Part shown: positions 1 through 11,500 of the stretch, piece after piece
How positions within the stretch are numbered: the stretch's first letter is position 1
Layout: each line of letters opens with the position of its first letter
Source of the DNA: Odontesthes bonariensis
Lineage: Eukaryota; Chordata; Actinopteri; Atheriniformes; Atherinopsidae
Assembly: GCF_027942865.1 (NCBI RefSeq)
Contig: NC_134511.1
Location: 26,831,390 to 26,895,389, forward strand
Reading direction: 5' to 3'
DNA length: 64,000 nt
Notes under the pieces: generated by a model
Database searches by the model: none
What the model was told of the DNA's origin: nothing
The model's input: only the letters and a program-made list of their open reading frames with translations
Program-made: the position numbers and the translations under genes

Positions 1-299
1 CCCAAATGCAGCTAGCGTGAGCCCCAGCGAAGGAGACGGAGCCACTCGAAAACAAACAACACTCCATTTTTCGGGTCAGAAACAGGTGACCACCATCACC
101 ATTTCATATTCAATATTTATGTTTTTAGTTCTATGCATCATATGGCAGGCTGCAATCTATTGAGTTCAAATAAATACCGAATGTTCTAAACTACTGTATA
201 TAGTGTTTTTATTCTTCAATCAGTTAATATAAACATATTTGATTTTAAAGATGTTATAGATAGTAACAGCGTTATAGAACATAAAGAAACAATGCCACA
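1..299. other. no gene seen; probable transposon interior
   Basis: This stretch is AT-rich with no recognisable coding or RNA feature. It adjoins a hAT-like end at 300-424 and may belong to the same element. Confidence 0.4.
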
Positions 300-424
300 G
301 TTACTTTGCTGAGTAACTAATTACTTTTACAATGTGGTAACTGAGTTACTAACTCAATTACTTTTTGGGAACAGTAACTAGTAACTGTAACTAATTACTT
401 TTTAAAAGTAACTTGACCAACACT
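300..424. mobile_element. hAT-type MITE end
   Basis: Repeated TAACTAATTACTTTT motifs end in AAAGTAACTTGACCAACACTG minus its last base. The reverse complement starts CAGTGTTGG, the terminus of a very common fish hAT family. No matching left end was recognised. Confidence 0.5.
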
Positions 425-425
425 G

Positions 426-1215
426 GTGTTGATAGACTCGGATCTGACTTTCAGCAGCCACATCAAAGCTGTCACCAAGGCAGCTTTTTACCACCTCAGA
501 AACATCAACAGAATTAAATGTTTCCTCTCCCCAAAAAAACAGGAGAAACTCATCCATGCATTCATCTGCAGTAGACTTGATTACTGTAACGCTCTTTTAA
601 CTGGACTTCCCAAAAAGAGCATTAAACATCTGCAGCTCATCCAGAACGCTGCTGCTAGAGTTTTAACCCGGACTAAGAGATCTGAACACATCACACCAGC
701 TTTAAAATCTTTACTCTGGCTTCCAGTCAGTCACAGAATAGATTTTATAAGCCTGCTGATGGTTTACAAATCCCAGAACGGTTTAGGCCCAAAATACATC
801 TGTGATATGTTCAGAGAATATAAACCCAGCAGAGCTCTTAGATCCAAGGACTCAGGTCAGCTGGTCCAGTCCAGAGTCCAGACTAAACATGGAGAAGCAG
901 CATTTAGCTGTTATGCTGCCAACAAGTGGAACAAACTGCCAGTGGAGATTAAACTTTCCCCAAATGTAGACATTTTTGAATCCAGGTTAAAAACATTTCT
1001 TTTCTCATGTGTCTATGCATGAAATCTGCAAGATATCTTATAATTTATCTGGACTGTTGCTTGTTTTTAAATTCATTTAAATTATTTTATTTGTTTCTTC
1101 TCTTTAAATTCTTTTATGTAATTTCAATGCTTCTTACACTCCCTGCTGCAATGCTTTTATTTCATGTAAAGCACTTTGAATTGTTTTGTACATAAAATGT
1201 GCTATACAAATAAAT
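426..1215 (+). mobile_element. L2/CR1-like LINE, 3' end of reverse-transcriptase ORF plus tail
   Basis: An open frame from 426 to 1022 encodes the C-terminal region of a jockey-group LINE protein ([32 protein letters not shown]-like LLWLPVSHRI). An AT-rich tail ending in AAATAAATTAGATTA follows. It is 5' truncated and lacks RT catalytic motifs. Confidence 0.85.
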
Positions 1216-1500
1216 TAGATTATTTTTTTTAGTCAGCCTGGCTACTGTGCTGAAGAGAAACCTGAGATTGTTCTTATTCCCTTCAATCAATGGTGAATAG
1301 TAAGCAGTTCTAACCTTATGAAGGACTTTCTTATTTATCATAAGTCTATCTTTCAAGACTAATTGAGATTTTTATTAGAGGAATGTCATTTTCTTTCTAA
1401 CTTTCTGCTTTAAAACACATGGCTGTGAATTATACGAAGGAGCTAGCCTCTTCTGACTGATTGCCCTCTAATCCAATTGAATCTAACATAATTAATTAAG

Positions 1501-1861
1501 TCAATATTTAGGTCTGTCGTTTTCAACATCTACATGAATATTGAAGTCACCCACTACAATGACTTTATCTGTACTCAGCACTAACTGAGGTAAAAAGAAA
1601 TTGGCGAATTCAGACAGAAACTCAGAATAATGGGTGGACGATACAAAACAACAAACAGAACAGGTTTGTTTCACTTTTCCTCTTCTTTGACTCAAAGTAG
1701 TGAGTCAAAGATTCAAAGGAGCTAAAACTAATCTTGTGTCCAGGACTGATTAGTAACCCTGATTTGAAGATAGCTGCCACTCCTCCTCTGCCTGTGGTTC
1801 GATAAATGTAAAATTTTAAATCACATGATCCTTCTGCTGCAACCAGGTTTCCATAAGACAA
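1501..1861 (-). mobile_element. LINE endonuclease fragment, minus strand
   Basis: The minus strand encodes pieces of an APE-type endonuclease in two frames: GRGGVAAIFKSGLL and [20 protein letters not shown]. It is frame-shifted and truncated, in the same family as the plus-strand copies at 1985 and 13890. Confidence 0.75.
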
Positions 1862-1984
1862 CTTCCGGCTAGAGGGGCCTGGCTAGTTATCAGGTTTACA
1901 ACCGTGCAGAGCCAAGCTTCCAATTCAGACAACCTTGGCTCTAAAGACCATATACAGCAGGGAGAATTTGACACATAAACATAT

Positions 1985-2880
1985 TCATGTAGATGTTGAA
2001 ATGACAGCCTAAGTATTAAGTTTCATTCTTCATTAGACTCTATTGGATTTTCTCAGAGTGTTCACAGACCGACTCACTGCCTTAATCACACCCTTGATCT
2101 TGTTCTGACTTATGGCATTGAGAGTGAACAGTTAACAGTGTTCCCTCATAACCCTGTCTTATCTGACCATTTTCTGATAACCTTTGAGTTTACATTACTT
2201 GACTATACAGTTTCTGAGAAGAAATTTACATATAGAAGGTGTCTATCAGAGGATGCTGTAACCAGATTTAAAGAGTTAATTCCATCATCCTTTTTTTCAC
2301 TGCCATGTGCAGATATGATAGAAGACGACTACCTAAATTTTACTCCAACACTTGACTCTCTTGTTGACAGCACTATAGTTTCAATGCGTACAGCACTGGA
2401 CAATGTTGCCCCTCTGAACAGGAAGATAATCAGTCAGAAGAGGTTGGCTCCTTGGTATAATTCACAGCTGCGTGCTTTAAAGCAGACTGCAAGAAAGCTG
2501 GAGAGACAATGGCGTTCCTCTAATTTAGAAGAGTCTGAACTAGTCTGGAAAGATAGTTTAATAATGTATAACAAAAGCCCTTCATAAAGCTAGAACTGCT
2601 TATTATTCATCATTGATAGAAGATGTAGAAGCCAAGCCAAAGCTTTATCACCTGGGTAATTGACGCGTTGATTTTACCTTGTTCGGCGTCTTTAAAGTAG
2701 GAGTCGGAATTCCTACTTGAACACTTTGTCAATTTATTGCCTCGTTTTTTTAAATTGATTAATTGGATTATGATTAAAATTAATTGAACTCCAATTGGCT
2801 TGAATTGGACTATGTTATTGAAGTGCCTTGAGAGGACATTTGTTGAAATATGGCGCTGAATAAATAAAACTGAACTGAAT
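1985..2880 (+). mobile_element. L2-like LINE: endonuclease C-term region and 3' tail
   Basis: The plus strand encodes LDSIGF, then HNPVLSDHFLITFEF and [20 protein letters not shown] (2138-2587), typical of the EN-RT linker. From about 2700 the family's 3' tail follows (GGCTTGAATTGG, TGGCGCTGAATAAATAAAAC). The whole RT is deleted between them. Confidence 0.8.
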
Positions 2881-2889
2881 TGAGCTTGT

Positions 2890-3290
2890 ATGGATGTGCA
2901 TTGCTTATGGTTTTCTTTAAAACAACAGTGCCTACTGATGCCAAATCTTTCTGATCTTTCTCAATTGGTTCTTGAATCTTGGAGAACGCTTCTGATTAAT
3001 TTTTTGACTCCACTGTCAGAAATCTTATGTGGAGCACCTGATAGTGGCCGGTTTATGCTAAAATTATGCTTTTTCCATTTCCGGATAATGGCCCCCACAG
3101 CACTCACAGGAACATTCGGAATTCTGGAAATGTGCTTACGACCAATGCCATCAGAATGCTTTTCAACAATTACATTACAAAGGTCTTGGGAGAGCTATTT
3201 GCTTTTACCCATCATTAAATCTTTCGTGTATGACTCCTGGGTATTGAGAAGCCTTAATAGGCCATAAGTTAGGACTAACCCAGCTGATAT
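2890..3290. other. unassigned spacer with Tc1-like antisense traces
   Basis: The frame 2890-3267 is open but unrecognised. The stretch reads like the antisense of a transposon (GGAAATGTGC, CATGAGATCAT-like pieces) and carries no supported gene. Confidence 0.3.
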
Positions 3291-3294
3291 CATT

Positions 3295-4388
3295 TAGCAC
3301 AGATTGGGGGCAAAGTTTCTCTTTCAAATAGCGATACCGAGTCCCGATCCGATACTTCTACAGTACATTAAAAAAAATGAAGAACGGCTGAAGAAACAGA
3401 TCAATGATGTCCCTGATTTTTAATTTTCACTTATTTTATCATTTGACACTTATAAACAGAGCACTTCTGTGAGGTAGCTTGAACAAAAAAGTAATCAAGT
3501 AATAAACAAATTCTTCACATTGTAGTTTAGTGCAACGATGTCCAATATAAAAACCAGCAGCAGCTCAACCTGAAATACCTGCAGGCATGGAAACAAATAA
3601 GCAAATAAAAGTGCCACAGTGTTATAACTTAAGGCCAATAATGTGCTTTTCGGAACTGCACTCCTAATTCTTACTTTCCTCCTCTGGCTTCACAGAAGGA
3701 AATGCACGTTTTTCTTGATAAAAACCAAGATCTTTACCTTGTCAGGTTTGAGCCTGTTGCTGTTCTCAATGATGTTAGCAATGTCCTTACCACCTCTTGA
3801 AATCCCAAGTTTGCATATCTCACAGTTTGCAATCGCAACGTTTTTGTCATCCCCTTTAAAATACCTCCACATCGCGGACATTCGTGCCCCCAGCTTCAAG
3901 CTGCTGCCATGTTCTGCTCCGCTTTACGGCACGCAGCAAAGTGACGTCATGCCGCATGCCTTGATTCTGTGTATAGTTGAGACCATAGACATAAAAATTA
4001 GGGGAGTTACGATTATTGTAGTTGGGAATATACATCTTCCTCAGTCGAAATAAATGCAATGTGGAGGCATTGGAGACACATCCAAGATGGCGGCTGCGCT
4101 GATACGTCAGCTCCAATAGGCAGCATCAGTCTATGAGGCGTCTGCGTATATTATGTCTATGGTTGAGACGGTCTGACAGTACCACCACATAACAGTTAAC
4201 ACTAAGCCGTCATTTTTTCCCATTTGTTTTGAAATATTATAGTTCTGATAAAAAAAAAAAGAAGAAGAAGAATAAATATACATACATAGATAGGCTATAT
4301 ATCCGATCGCTGATTGGGATGAAACGTCCGATTCCGATCGAGTCTGAAACCGATTTCCGATCACATGATCGGATCGGGACATCCCTAG
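3295..4388 (-). mobile_element. hAT transposon remnant with BED zinc finger
   Basis: Minus-strand 3690-3899 encodes a BED-type finger (WRYFKGDDKN, CEICKLGISRGGKD). The right end, GGGACATCCCTA reversed, gives the hAT terminus TAGGGATGTCCC. Similar CCCGATCCGATA sequence occurs near 3350 in the left half. The transposase catalytic part is missing. Confidence 0.65.
3975..4166. repeat. inverted-repeat MITE nested in the hAT remnant
   Basis: GAGACCATAGACATAA at the left and TTATGTCTATGGTTGAGAC at the right are near-perfect inverted repeats about 190 bp apart. The target duplication was not resolved. Confidence 0.5.
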
Positions 4389-4394
4389 TAAATG

Positions 4395-5225
4395 ACCTTG
4401 ACTTTGTACCAAGAATGAGCTCTTGCTTTGGACAGGGACTAAATAACCCGCAAATGCAATGCTGGGAACCCACACTCCTGCAGCATCTCCCACAGAATTC
4501 CTTTTGGTACACAATCATAAGCCTTCTTCAAGACCACAAAACCCAAACAGGCTGGATGGTCAAACTCCCACAACCCCCCTGAGTAACTCTGAGAGGGACC
4601 ACACTGCTCCCCCTGAATCTGAGGTCTGTCAATTGTTCGGAGCCTCCTCTCCAACACCCTAAAGTAAACTTTCCCAAGGAAACTAGGGAGGGCGATCCCC
4701 TATAGTTGGAAAATACTGTCAAGTTCCCCTTTTTAATGGGAAACACCATCCTGGTCTGCCACTCCACAGGTGTTGCGTTGACCTCCATGCAAGACAGCTT
4801 CACGATGTCCAGAGCCTTCAGTATCTCAGGGCGAATCTCATGCGAATCTCCTCCATCCCCTGCACCTTACCACTAGGAAGCTTTTTAATTACCTTAACAA
4901 TCTCTGCCAAGGTGATAAGCAAGTCTTCCAAACAAACAACAGTCAGAACCTACCTCCTTCAACTTGCAGGGAAGTCTGGCTCACTGGGGAGAACTCCAAC
5001 ACTGAGGCACTTGTGAGTGTCCTCATTCCCGCCCAATGCCCTTTGGGCAACTCAAGAGTATGAGAGTCCAGGCCCTCTCCAGGAGTTTGGTTCCTGAGCA
5101 CAAGCTGTATGTGGTGAGACCAACTATATCTTGTTGGCACTGCTTCTCCTCACACATCAACTCAGGCTCTTTCTCCACCGGGTACTGGCACGCCCAGGCC
5201 CCTGCATTCACCTGCCGCCCAGTGG
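4395..5225 (-). mobile_element. LINE reverse-transcriptase fragment, minus strand
   Basis: Minus-strand frames read VEWQTRMVFPIKKGN, FSNYRG, then LERRLRTIDRPQIQGEQCG and LKKAYDCVPKGILWEML. This is the fish LINE RT signature (SNYRG, EEQCGF, LEKAYDRVPR) with frameshifts. It ends just upstream of the first apba1 exon here. Confidence 0.8.
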
Positions 5226-5396
5226 CTCACATTTGAATTCTTATTTAATTTTGTAAAAATATCATGTCATCATAAAAGCGGCTTATCAGAAAGTTATCCT
5301 TAGCTTGTTGCTGTTCAGAGCAGTAATATAAGTAACATACAGTGTTTCTGTCATCAAATTTGAATAACATAGGGACTGTTTTTAATTTTTTTCAAG

Positions 5397-5582
5397 GAAA
5401 CCATGATAGACCATCCATTGCAAACCATCTCCTACATTGCTGATATTGGAAACACTGTGGTACTCATGGCCAGACGAAGGTTGTCTCAGCACGACTCTCA
5501 GGAGAATGTGGAAGCCTCAGACCCAAGTCAAGAAAGCAACTGCCAGTACAAGATGATATGCCATGTGTTTGAGTCTGAGGAT
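5397..5582 (+). CDS. apba1: apba1 exon: PTB domain, part 1
   Basis: This exon is 62 codons in phase 0, with acceptor TTTTCAAG before GAA ACC ATG and donor GAT|GTGAGT. It contains [15 protein letters not shown] and MARRR, followed by SQENVEAS and [12 protein letters not shown], the middle of the Mint PTB domain. The first ATG (5403) is internal to the family protein and is not a start. Confidence 0.93.
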
Positions 5583-8500
5583 GTGAGTCCAACAACAATT
5601 TTATATTGAGCCAACATGCTATTTTTGCGTTGCAAATTTAACAATCAAATTGAAATTTGAGATTACTGTTTTTTTGTTTTTGGAATATTATTACAATCAA
5701 TCAATTCTAAGTTTGTCATATCATCTAGGCCCAGTTGATCGCCCAGTCCATTGGGCAGTCTTTTAGTGTGGCTTATCAGGAATTCTTAAGAGGAAATGGC
5801 ATTAATCCAGAGGACTTTAGTCAGAAGGAATACAGTGACTTGCTCAGCTCTCAGGACATGTGTAATGATGATCTCGCCCACTTCTCCAAATCTGAGAACT
5901 GCAAAGACGTAAGTAAGCTTTGATTTGTTCAGACATTTTTTTTTCTTTCTTGTTGCTTCTTAGCAGTATGTATCACAAAGTCAAATAAAAAAAGATTGTG
6001 TATTGCTTGTCTTTGTCTACTGTGACCTCAGGTGTTTCTAGAGAAATCTAAGGGGGAGATTCTGGGTGTGGTGATTGTGGAGAGTGGATGGGGCTCCATC
6101 CTACCCACTGTCATCATTGCCAACATGATGCATGCTGGGCCGGCAGAGAGGTCTGGCAGACTGAACATAGGAGATCAGATCATGTCAATCAATGGAACCA
6201 GTCTGGTGGGACTGCCACTGTCAACCTGTCAGAGCATCATAAAGGTATATGTCTGACATCTAACATCAATCAAATGACAAATCTTAGTTTTTGAAATGTG
6301 TCCATTTGTGTGTTTTCTTGCCAATGGCTCATCTGGTTCAATTCAATTAAATTCAGTTCAGTTTCATTTGTATAGCACCAAATCACACAATATGTGATTG
6401 CCTTGCCATTGCTTTGTCATGTCAAGGTACTTCAGAAAAATTAATTCCAATTCAAGCCAATTACACTTCAGACTTGGAGTGTGTTGCTTAAGACATAGGA
6501 AAGGGCAGTGCAGACTTTAAAGGAGCCATGGCAAGAAAATAAATGGAGGCTTTTATATATTTTTATAGGCTCTAGTGGTCCCCTAATACTGTATCTGAGT
6601 TTTTTTTCCCAAAATTCTGCCTTGGTGCAGAATTACAGCCAGTCCCAAAAATGAGTTTTCCGTAGGATCCTCAGAATGAGCTGTTTAGAGTCTGCAGCTT
6701 TAAATGCAAATTAGGAGGAGAAAGGCGGGGCAAAGATGCTAGCGACTAAAACTAGCAAACCTGTTGAAATGAGCTTACTTTGACAATATGACGAACTAGT
6801 TAGTGAACAACTTTCCTAACACAGTCAAACATCAAGCAAGTGCTACACAAGACACAGCAATTCAATTCAATTCAATTCATTTTTATTTATATAGCGCCAA
6901 ATACAACAAATGTCATCTCAAGACACTTAGATAGTAAGTCCAATTCAAGCCAATTGGAATTCAATTAATTAATTAATAATAATAATAATAGCAAGACGAC
7001 AAAAAAGGCATGCGTGAAGGGGAAAGCAGGAGTGAGGATTTTGACATTCTCATCTGATTGCTCTGGTTTGCAAAGATGCACGTAGAGCTAGTCATTTCAA
7101 TCAGGGGAAAGGCAGATATCGTGCGCGCCATAACACCAACAGCAGGACGGCTATCAAAACAACAAATAAGTACACAACACTCGCGTTACAGTAAATGAGG
7201 TGTCAACTCGAATACCTCATGCTATTTACCGTTACATTAGCGACAGTGACTGAGCTATTAGCTGCAGAGCTAACGACACAGACAGACTGACCGTTTTAAC
7301 ACTGGAACCATGAATGAATCATTATCCTGATAAAATGCACTGGATTTGCGGATTCATTGTTCTTCAGGAAGCTTGAAGTAGGGGGTTTTGGTCTAAAATG
7401 AGCGAGCTAACCATCTCATGGGCATGCAAACACCTCCAACAGCCCAGTTGGCAGAGATAAGAGCTTGCTAACATACATACACACGCATACTATGATGCTA
7501 TTAGCTTCATAGCTAACGATACAGACACTTTCTTGTGGTAACAAGCTATGTAACTATACTGTACATACAGGAAAGCAATACAATTATAGAGTGTTAATTA
7601 CTTACTTGTCCGGGGTCTGTAATTGGGCCAAAGAGAGTTGGTACTGATCCAGGGTTAATTTTCAGACCTTCGGCAAGGCCAGCTCGGTATTGGCCCAAGT
7701 TCTGAAAACATTCGTCGGTGAAATGTTTAGCGCACACATACACAAATCTCTTCGGTTCTGTCGTCACTTTCCCAGAAAAAAATAAATCTGTCCACTGGCT
7801 CTTTGGAGGTTCTGATGCAGGAGCTCTAAACAGATTTTTTACATCCATTGTACATCCATGTACAGAGCAATGAGCTGGCCAAAGAGCTGTGGGGGGGCAA
7901 GGCAGTTTTGGCATAGCCATATATGGGCTCTGGGGGGAAATAACCTCAACGTCACATGAGGCAGCTTTCCCGATCAGGCCACCTGCATGGTCACATTACC
8001 AAAGGCGGAGAATAATTTCCAGTGCATGGTTTAGGTCTATCGTCATTTTTAGCCACTGGGGGACCGCAGGCAGGCTAGGGGAACTCATATTAATGTTAAA
8101 CAACCTTAAAAAGTCAAAATGTCATACCATGGCTCCTTTAAAGTGTGATTGGCTGTCTCACTAAGTGGCTGTGTTTGATTAATTTGCTGTCTGTGTACCT
8201 TTCTCATCAGGGAACATCATGTTAACATTAGTTTCTTTGTTCTGTTCTGTCTTCTTTTTGCACAGAGTGTGTGTTTGTATGTTTCTCACAAAAGACTCAC
8301 TTTTCCTTTTCCTAATGTGTTACTTATACAGGCGCTTAGAATGGCATACATACATGGGGCATTCATTTCGCAGCCAATTCTCAGAAAGGGATATAAATGA
8401 AAACTCGCTGGCAATTGAAAGGGAGAGACAATTATTTCTTGTTGTTTGTATAAAATGATATATGCGCACAGCTTGAAGATGCAGTCAGCTGACACCTATT

Positions 8501-11500
8501 TGTTGTGTGGGACCTTGTGCAGTTCAGTAACTCTGTCCTTCCAGTTATACATTGTTCTAGACCCAGGGGAGCCATTGTAATCTTATCTGGCCAATTCAAC
8601 ATGAAAGCTTTTCTTCAAGAGCTTGTCTCTAACACATTAACAAAAATAAATTGATAAATACTGGGACATTATAATTTCCTTTTTGGATGAACAAAGTATC
8701 TTTTCATTTAATTTAAACTTGATCTGGCTCTTATACTGGTTTCTTCATTCTAGATTTGTCACACAAGTCCCTTAAAGCTTTTGAGCCAACTGGTTTAGTT
8801 TTCAACTTATCTGTTTTTATAGTAATGCGTAACTTTTGCTGTAACATTTAACTGATATAACATACTTTCCTTTTTGCAGGGTCTGAAGAATCAGTCTCAG
8901 ATGAAGTTGAATATTGTGAGATGTCCCCCGGTGACTACTGTCCTCATCAGACGACCAGACCTCCGCTACCAGCTGGGCTTCAGTGTCCAGAATGGCATTG
9001 TGGGTGGCACTGCTTTTTGGAAAATAATACAGGCAGTCTGTTATAAGGCTTAAATGAAAATGTATTTGTCATTTGAAATAACTAATATATTCTTAAACAG
9101 ATCTGTAGCCTTATGCGTGGTGGCATTGCTGAACGAGGTGGGATCAGAGTGGGTCACTGCATCATTGAGATCAACAGCCAGAGCGTAGTGGCAATGCCCC
9201 ATGAAAAAATTGTCCACATCTTGTCAAACACTGTAGGAGAGGTGAGTTGTCACAAACTATTAATCATTAATTAATTATTTAATCTGGAGTTGGAGTGGTT
9301 TTATACAAATAAACCTGTGCCTTTATTACTTCAAGCAGTTATGTGGAATTTAAGTGCCATTTATTGTATGTATGTCTGCAATTTATGGACAAAAGATTAT
9401 TAGATCTGTAACTGGTGAATATAATAGCTCATGTTCTAAGCAGAAGATATAGAATAAGATTTATCCTTAGCAAGCTATGCAGCAAGGACCTTGGTGTTTG
9501 CTTGGTTACTAACACCAACATTTGCTGTCTGATGCTGAAGAAGAAAACCCTTCCTGTAGAAGAATTTTATTTGAAAACTGGCGACCCCCATTTTACTGAC
9601 AGAAAACAACTGTTCAATATTTCAACTTGTCAAAAGAAGAGGAAAGAGTCAATAAAATTAAATTGAAGCAAACTCCAAAAATGCCGCCAAACTGTTAAAG
9701 AAAAAAAAGTTATTCTGTTGGGTTCTGTTGTGTGATCTAGGAACCCATGAATAAAGCAAGCATCGTATTTGATTCAGAACCTCCACACGTTATTTCTTTT
9801 CCCCATGATGCAAATTAATTCAGTTCAAAGTTAACTCTGAAGATACTTATAGCGTTACACTGGTTACAGCGCATTTGTGGATTACTGATTTAGTCAGGTT
9901 TAATGGGGGAGGATTAAAAATAAAAAAAAGTTGCCGTCTCCCCTCATCGTGGCCTGCTCCTGCTACATGCTCAAGCTTGTGACTCTGTCAGTGTACTTGG
10001 ATGGAGATGACGAGAAATATATTTTAGCAGCATTCTAACTACTCAGCAGCAACTACGGTTTCTTCATGTGAAAATCTGTGGATTTTCACGCTGTCTCATG
10101 CTGGAGATTTGTGGCTGTTATCTGCGTGACAGTCAGGTGGTAAAGTTTATCTGTTGTTCTGGATTTTGTGACACTGAAACAGATTTGCCTAGTTCCATGA
10201 AGCCAAGATTAACATGTCCTTATGTTATGGTGAGCTCTGTATACCACATTTGTGTATCTGACAGGAAAAATTAAGTATGATCTGTAATGATATATTTTAG
10301 GGAAGAAACTGCCTTTTCATTCTGGTGCTGCTTCTGCTAATATGTGGCAATATTACAAGAGTGACCTTGCATCTGTCTTCAAGAGAGATGGAAAAGAGGA
10401 TTTTTCAAAATGGTGCAGACAATTTGAATTGGCTGTAGAATGAGTTTGGCAAGGCTACAGCCCACTAGACTGGGTGGTGCTGCATTCAGTAACTGGGATA
10501 ACCTCTCTGACACCACAAAATATAACTATGTTGCAGTGAAAGACTAAAGGCTGAGTTATACTTCTTTTAACTGCCCTTGCGCTTGCGTCTTGCGCGTATG
10601 TTAATGGCTCGAGACGTTTATACTTCATTTTGCTTTGTCGGCGCTTGCGTGTGCTGCGTGGCGATTCACCGCCAGGACAGTAGGTGGAGTAGCGGGTTTT
10701 TTCAACGACAGGCCTACTATGATGAAAGCAAATTCACCGCCAGGACCTCTTCGAGTGGATTCATGCTGCTTCTTCTTGTAAATAGCCGGTATTTTGTCAG
10801 ATTTTCAACACCTTGGGGGTCTAAACGACTACTTTCTCGCCTGAAAATGTTTCAAATGTTGCTAAAGTTATATATTTACAGAGTTTATAGCTTAAGGGAA
10901 ATCAGCTTTTCAGGCTGGCTGATTTGGGCTCGGACAGGAGTGAAGTGCACTGTGTGTAAACGCTCTGCATACTGTCAGATCGATGAGTGCCGTTTTCAAG
11001 TAGTAGGCGGTTTCGAACACAGCCAGTGGCTTGTGCTTGCGTCTTGCGTGAAGTTTAGAAAATTGAGGTGACACACGCAAGCACGCAAGGGGGGGCTTGC
11101 AACCGCGCAAGGGCTTGCGTTGCGTCTTGCGTTACCGACTATAAACCAGGCTTAACTTAAAGCTGTTTTTGGACAGGCTGCTTATTTCTCAACATTCCAA
11201 AGTTATATCAATGCCTGTTGGAAGCAGGGTTAAAGCTAAACCCAAATAAATGTGAGTTTTGCAGTCTAACACATTGTCAGACACATTTTTTCCCGGGATG
11301 GCCTGGCACTGGACCCAGTCAACAGCCAACGCATACATGAATGGCCTGTTCCAAGATCACCATCTGAGGTACGAGCATTACTTGGATTGTGTTCCTATTA
11401 CATACGTTTTGTACATAAGTACACATTCATTGCTCATCCTCTTCACAGACTCACACAGAAGCGTGGTTTTTGAATGGACAGAAGAGTGCACAACTGCATT

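Larger units (their letters stand above)
6521..8137 (-). mobile_element. Kolobok-like DNA transposon with THAP-domain ORF, TTAA target sites
   Basis: The perfect terminal inverted repeat AGGAGCCATGG / CCATGGCTCCT is flanked by TTAA on both sides (6517-6520 and 8138-8141). The interior encodes a THAP domain on the minus strand. TTAA duplications plus a THAP protein fit the Kolobok superfamily. piggyBac also uses TTAA but lacks THAP. A LINE tail is nested at 6860-6985. It sits in the apba1 intron before exon 8880. Confidence 0.7.

Noticed and set aside
10577..11071. 164-codon open frame
   Set aside because: It lies wholly inside the Harbinger-like non-autonomous element, is broken in the second copy (52318-52560) and shows no known domain.
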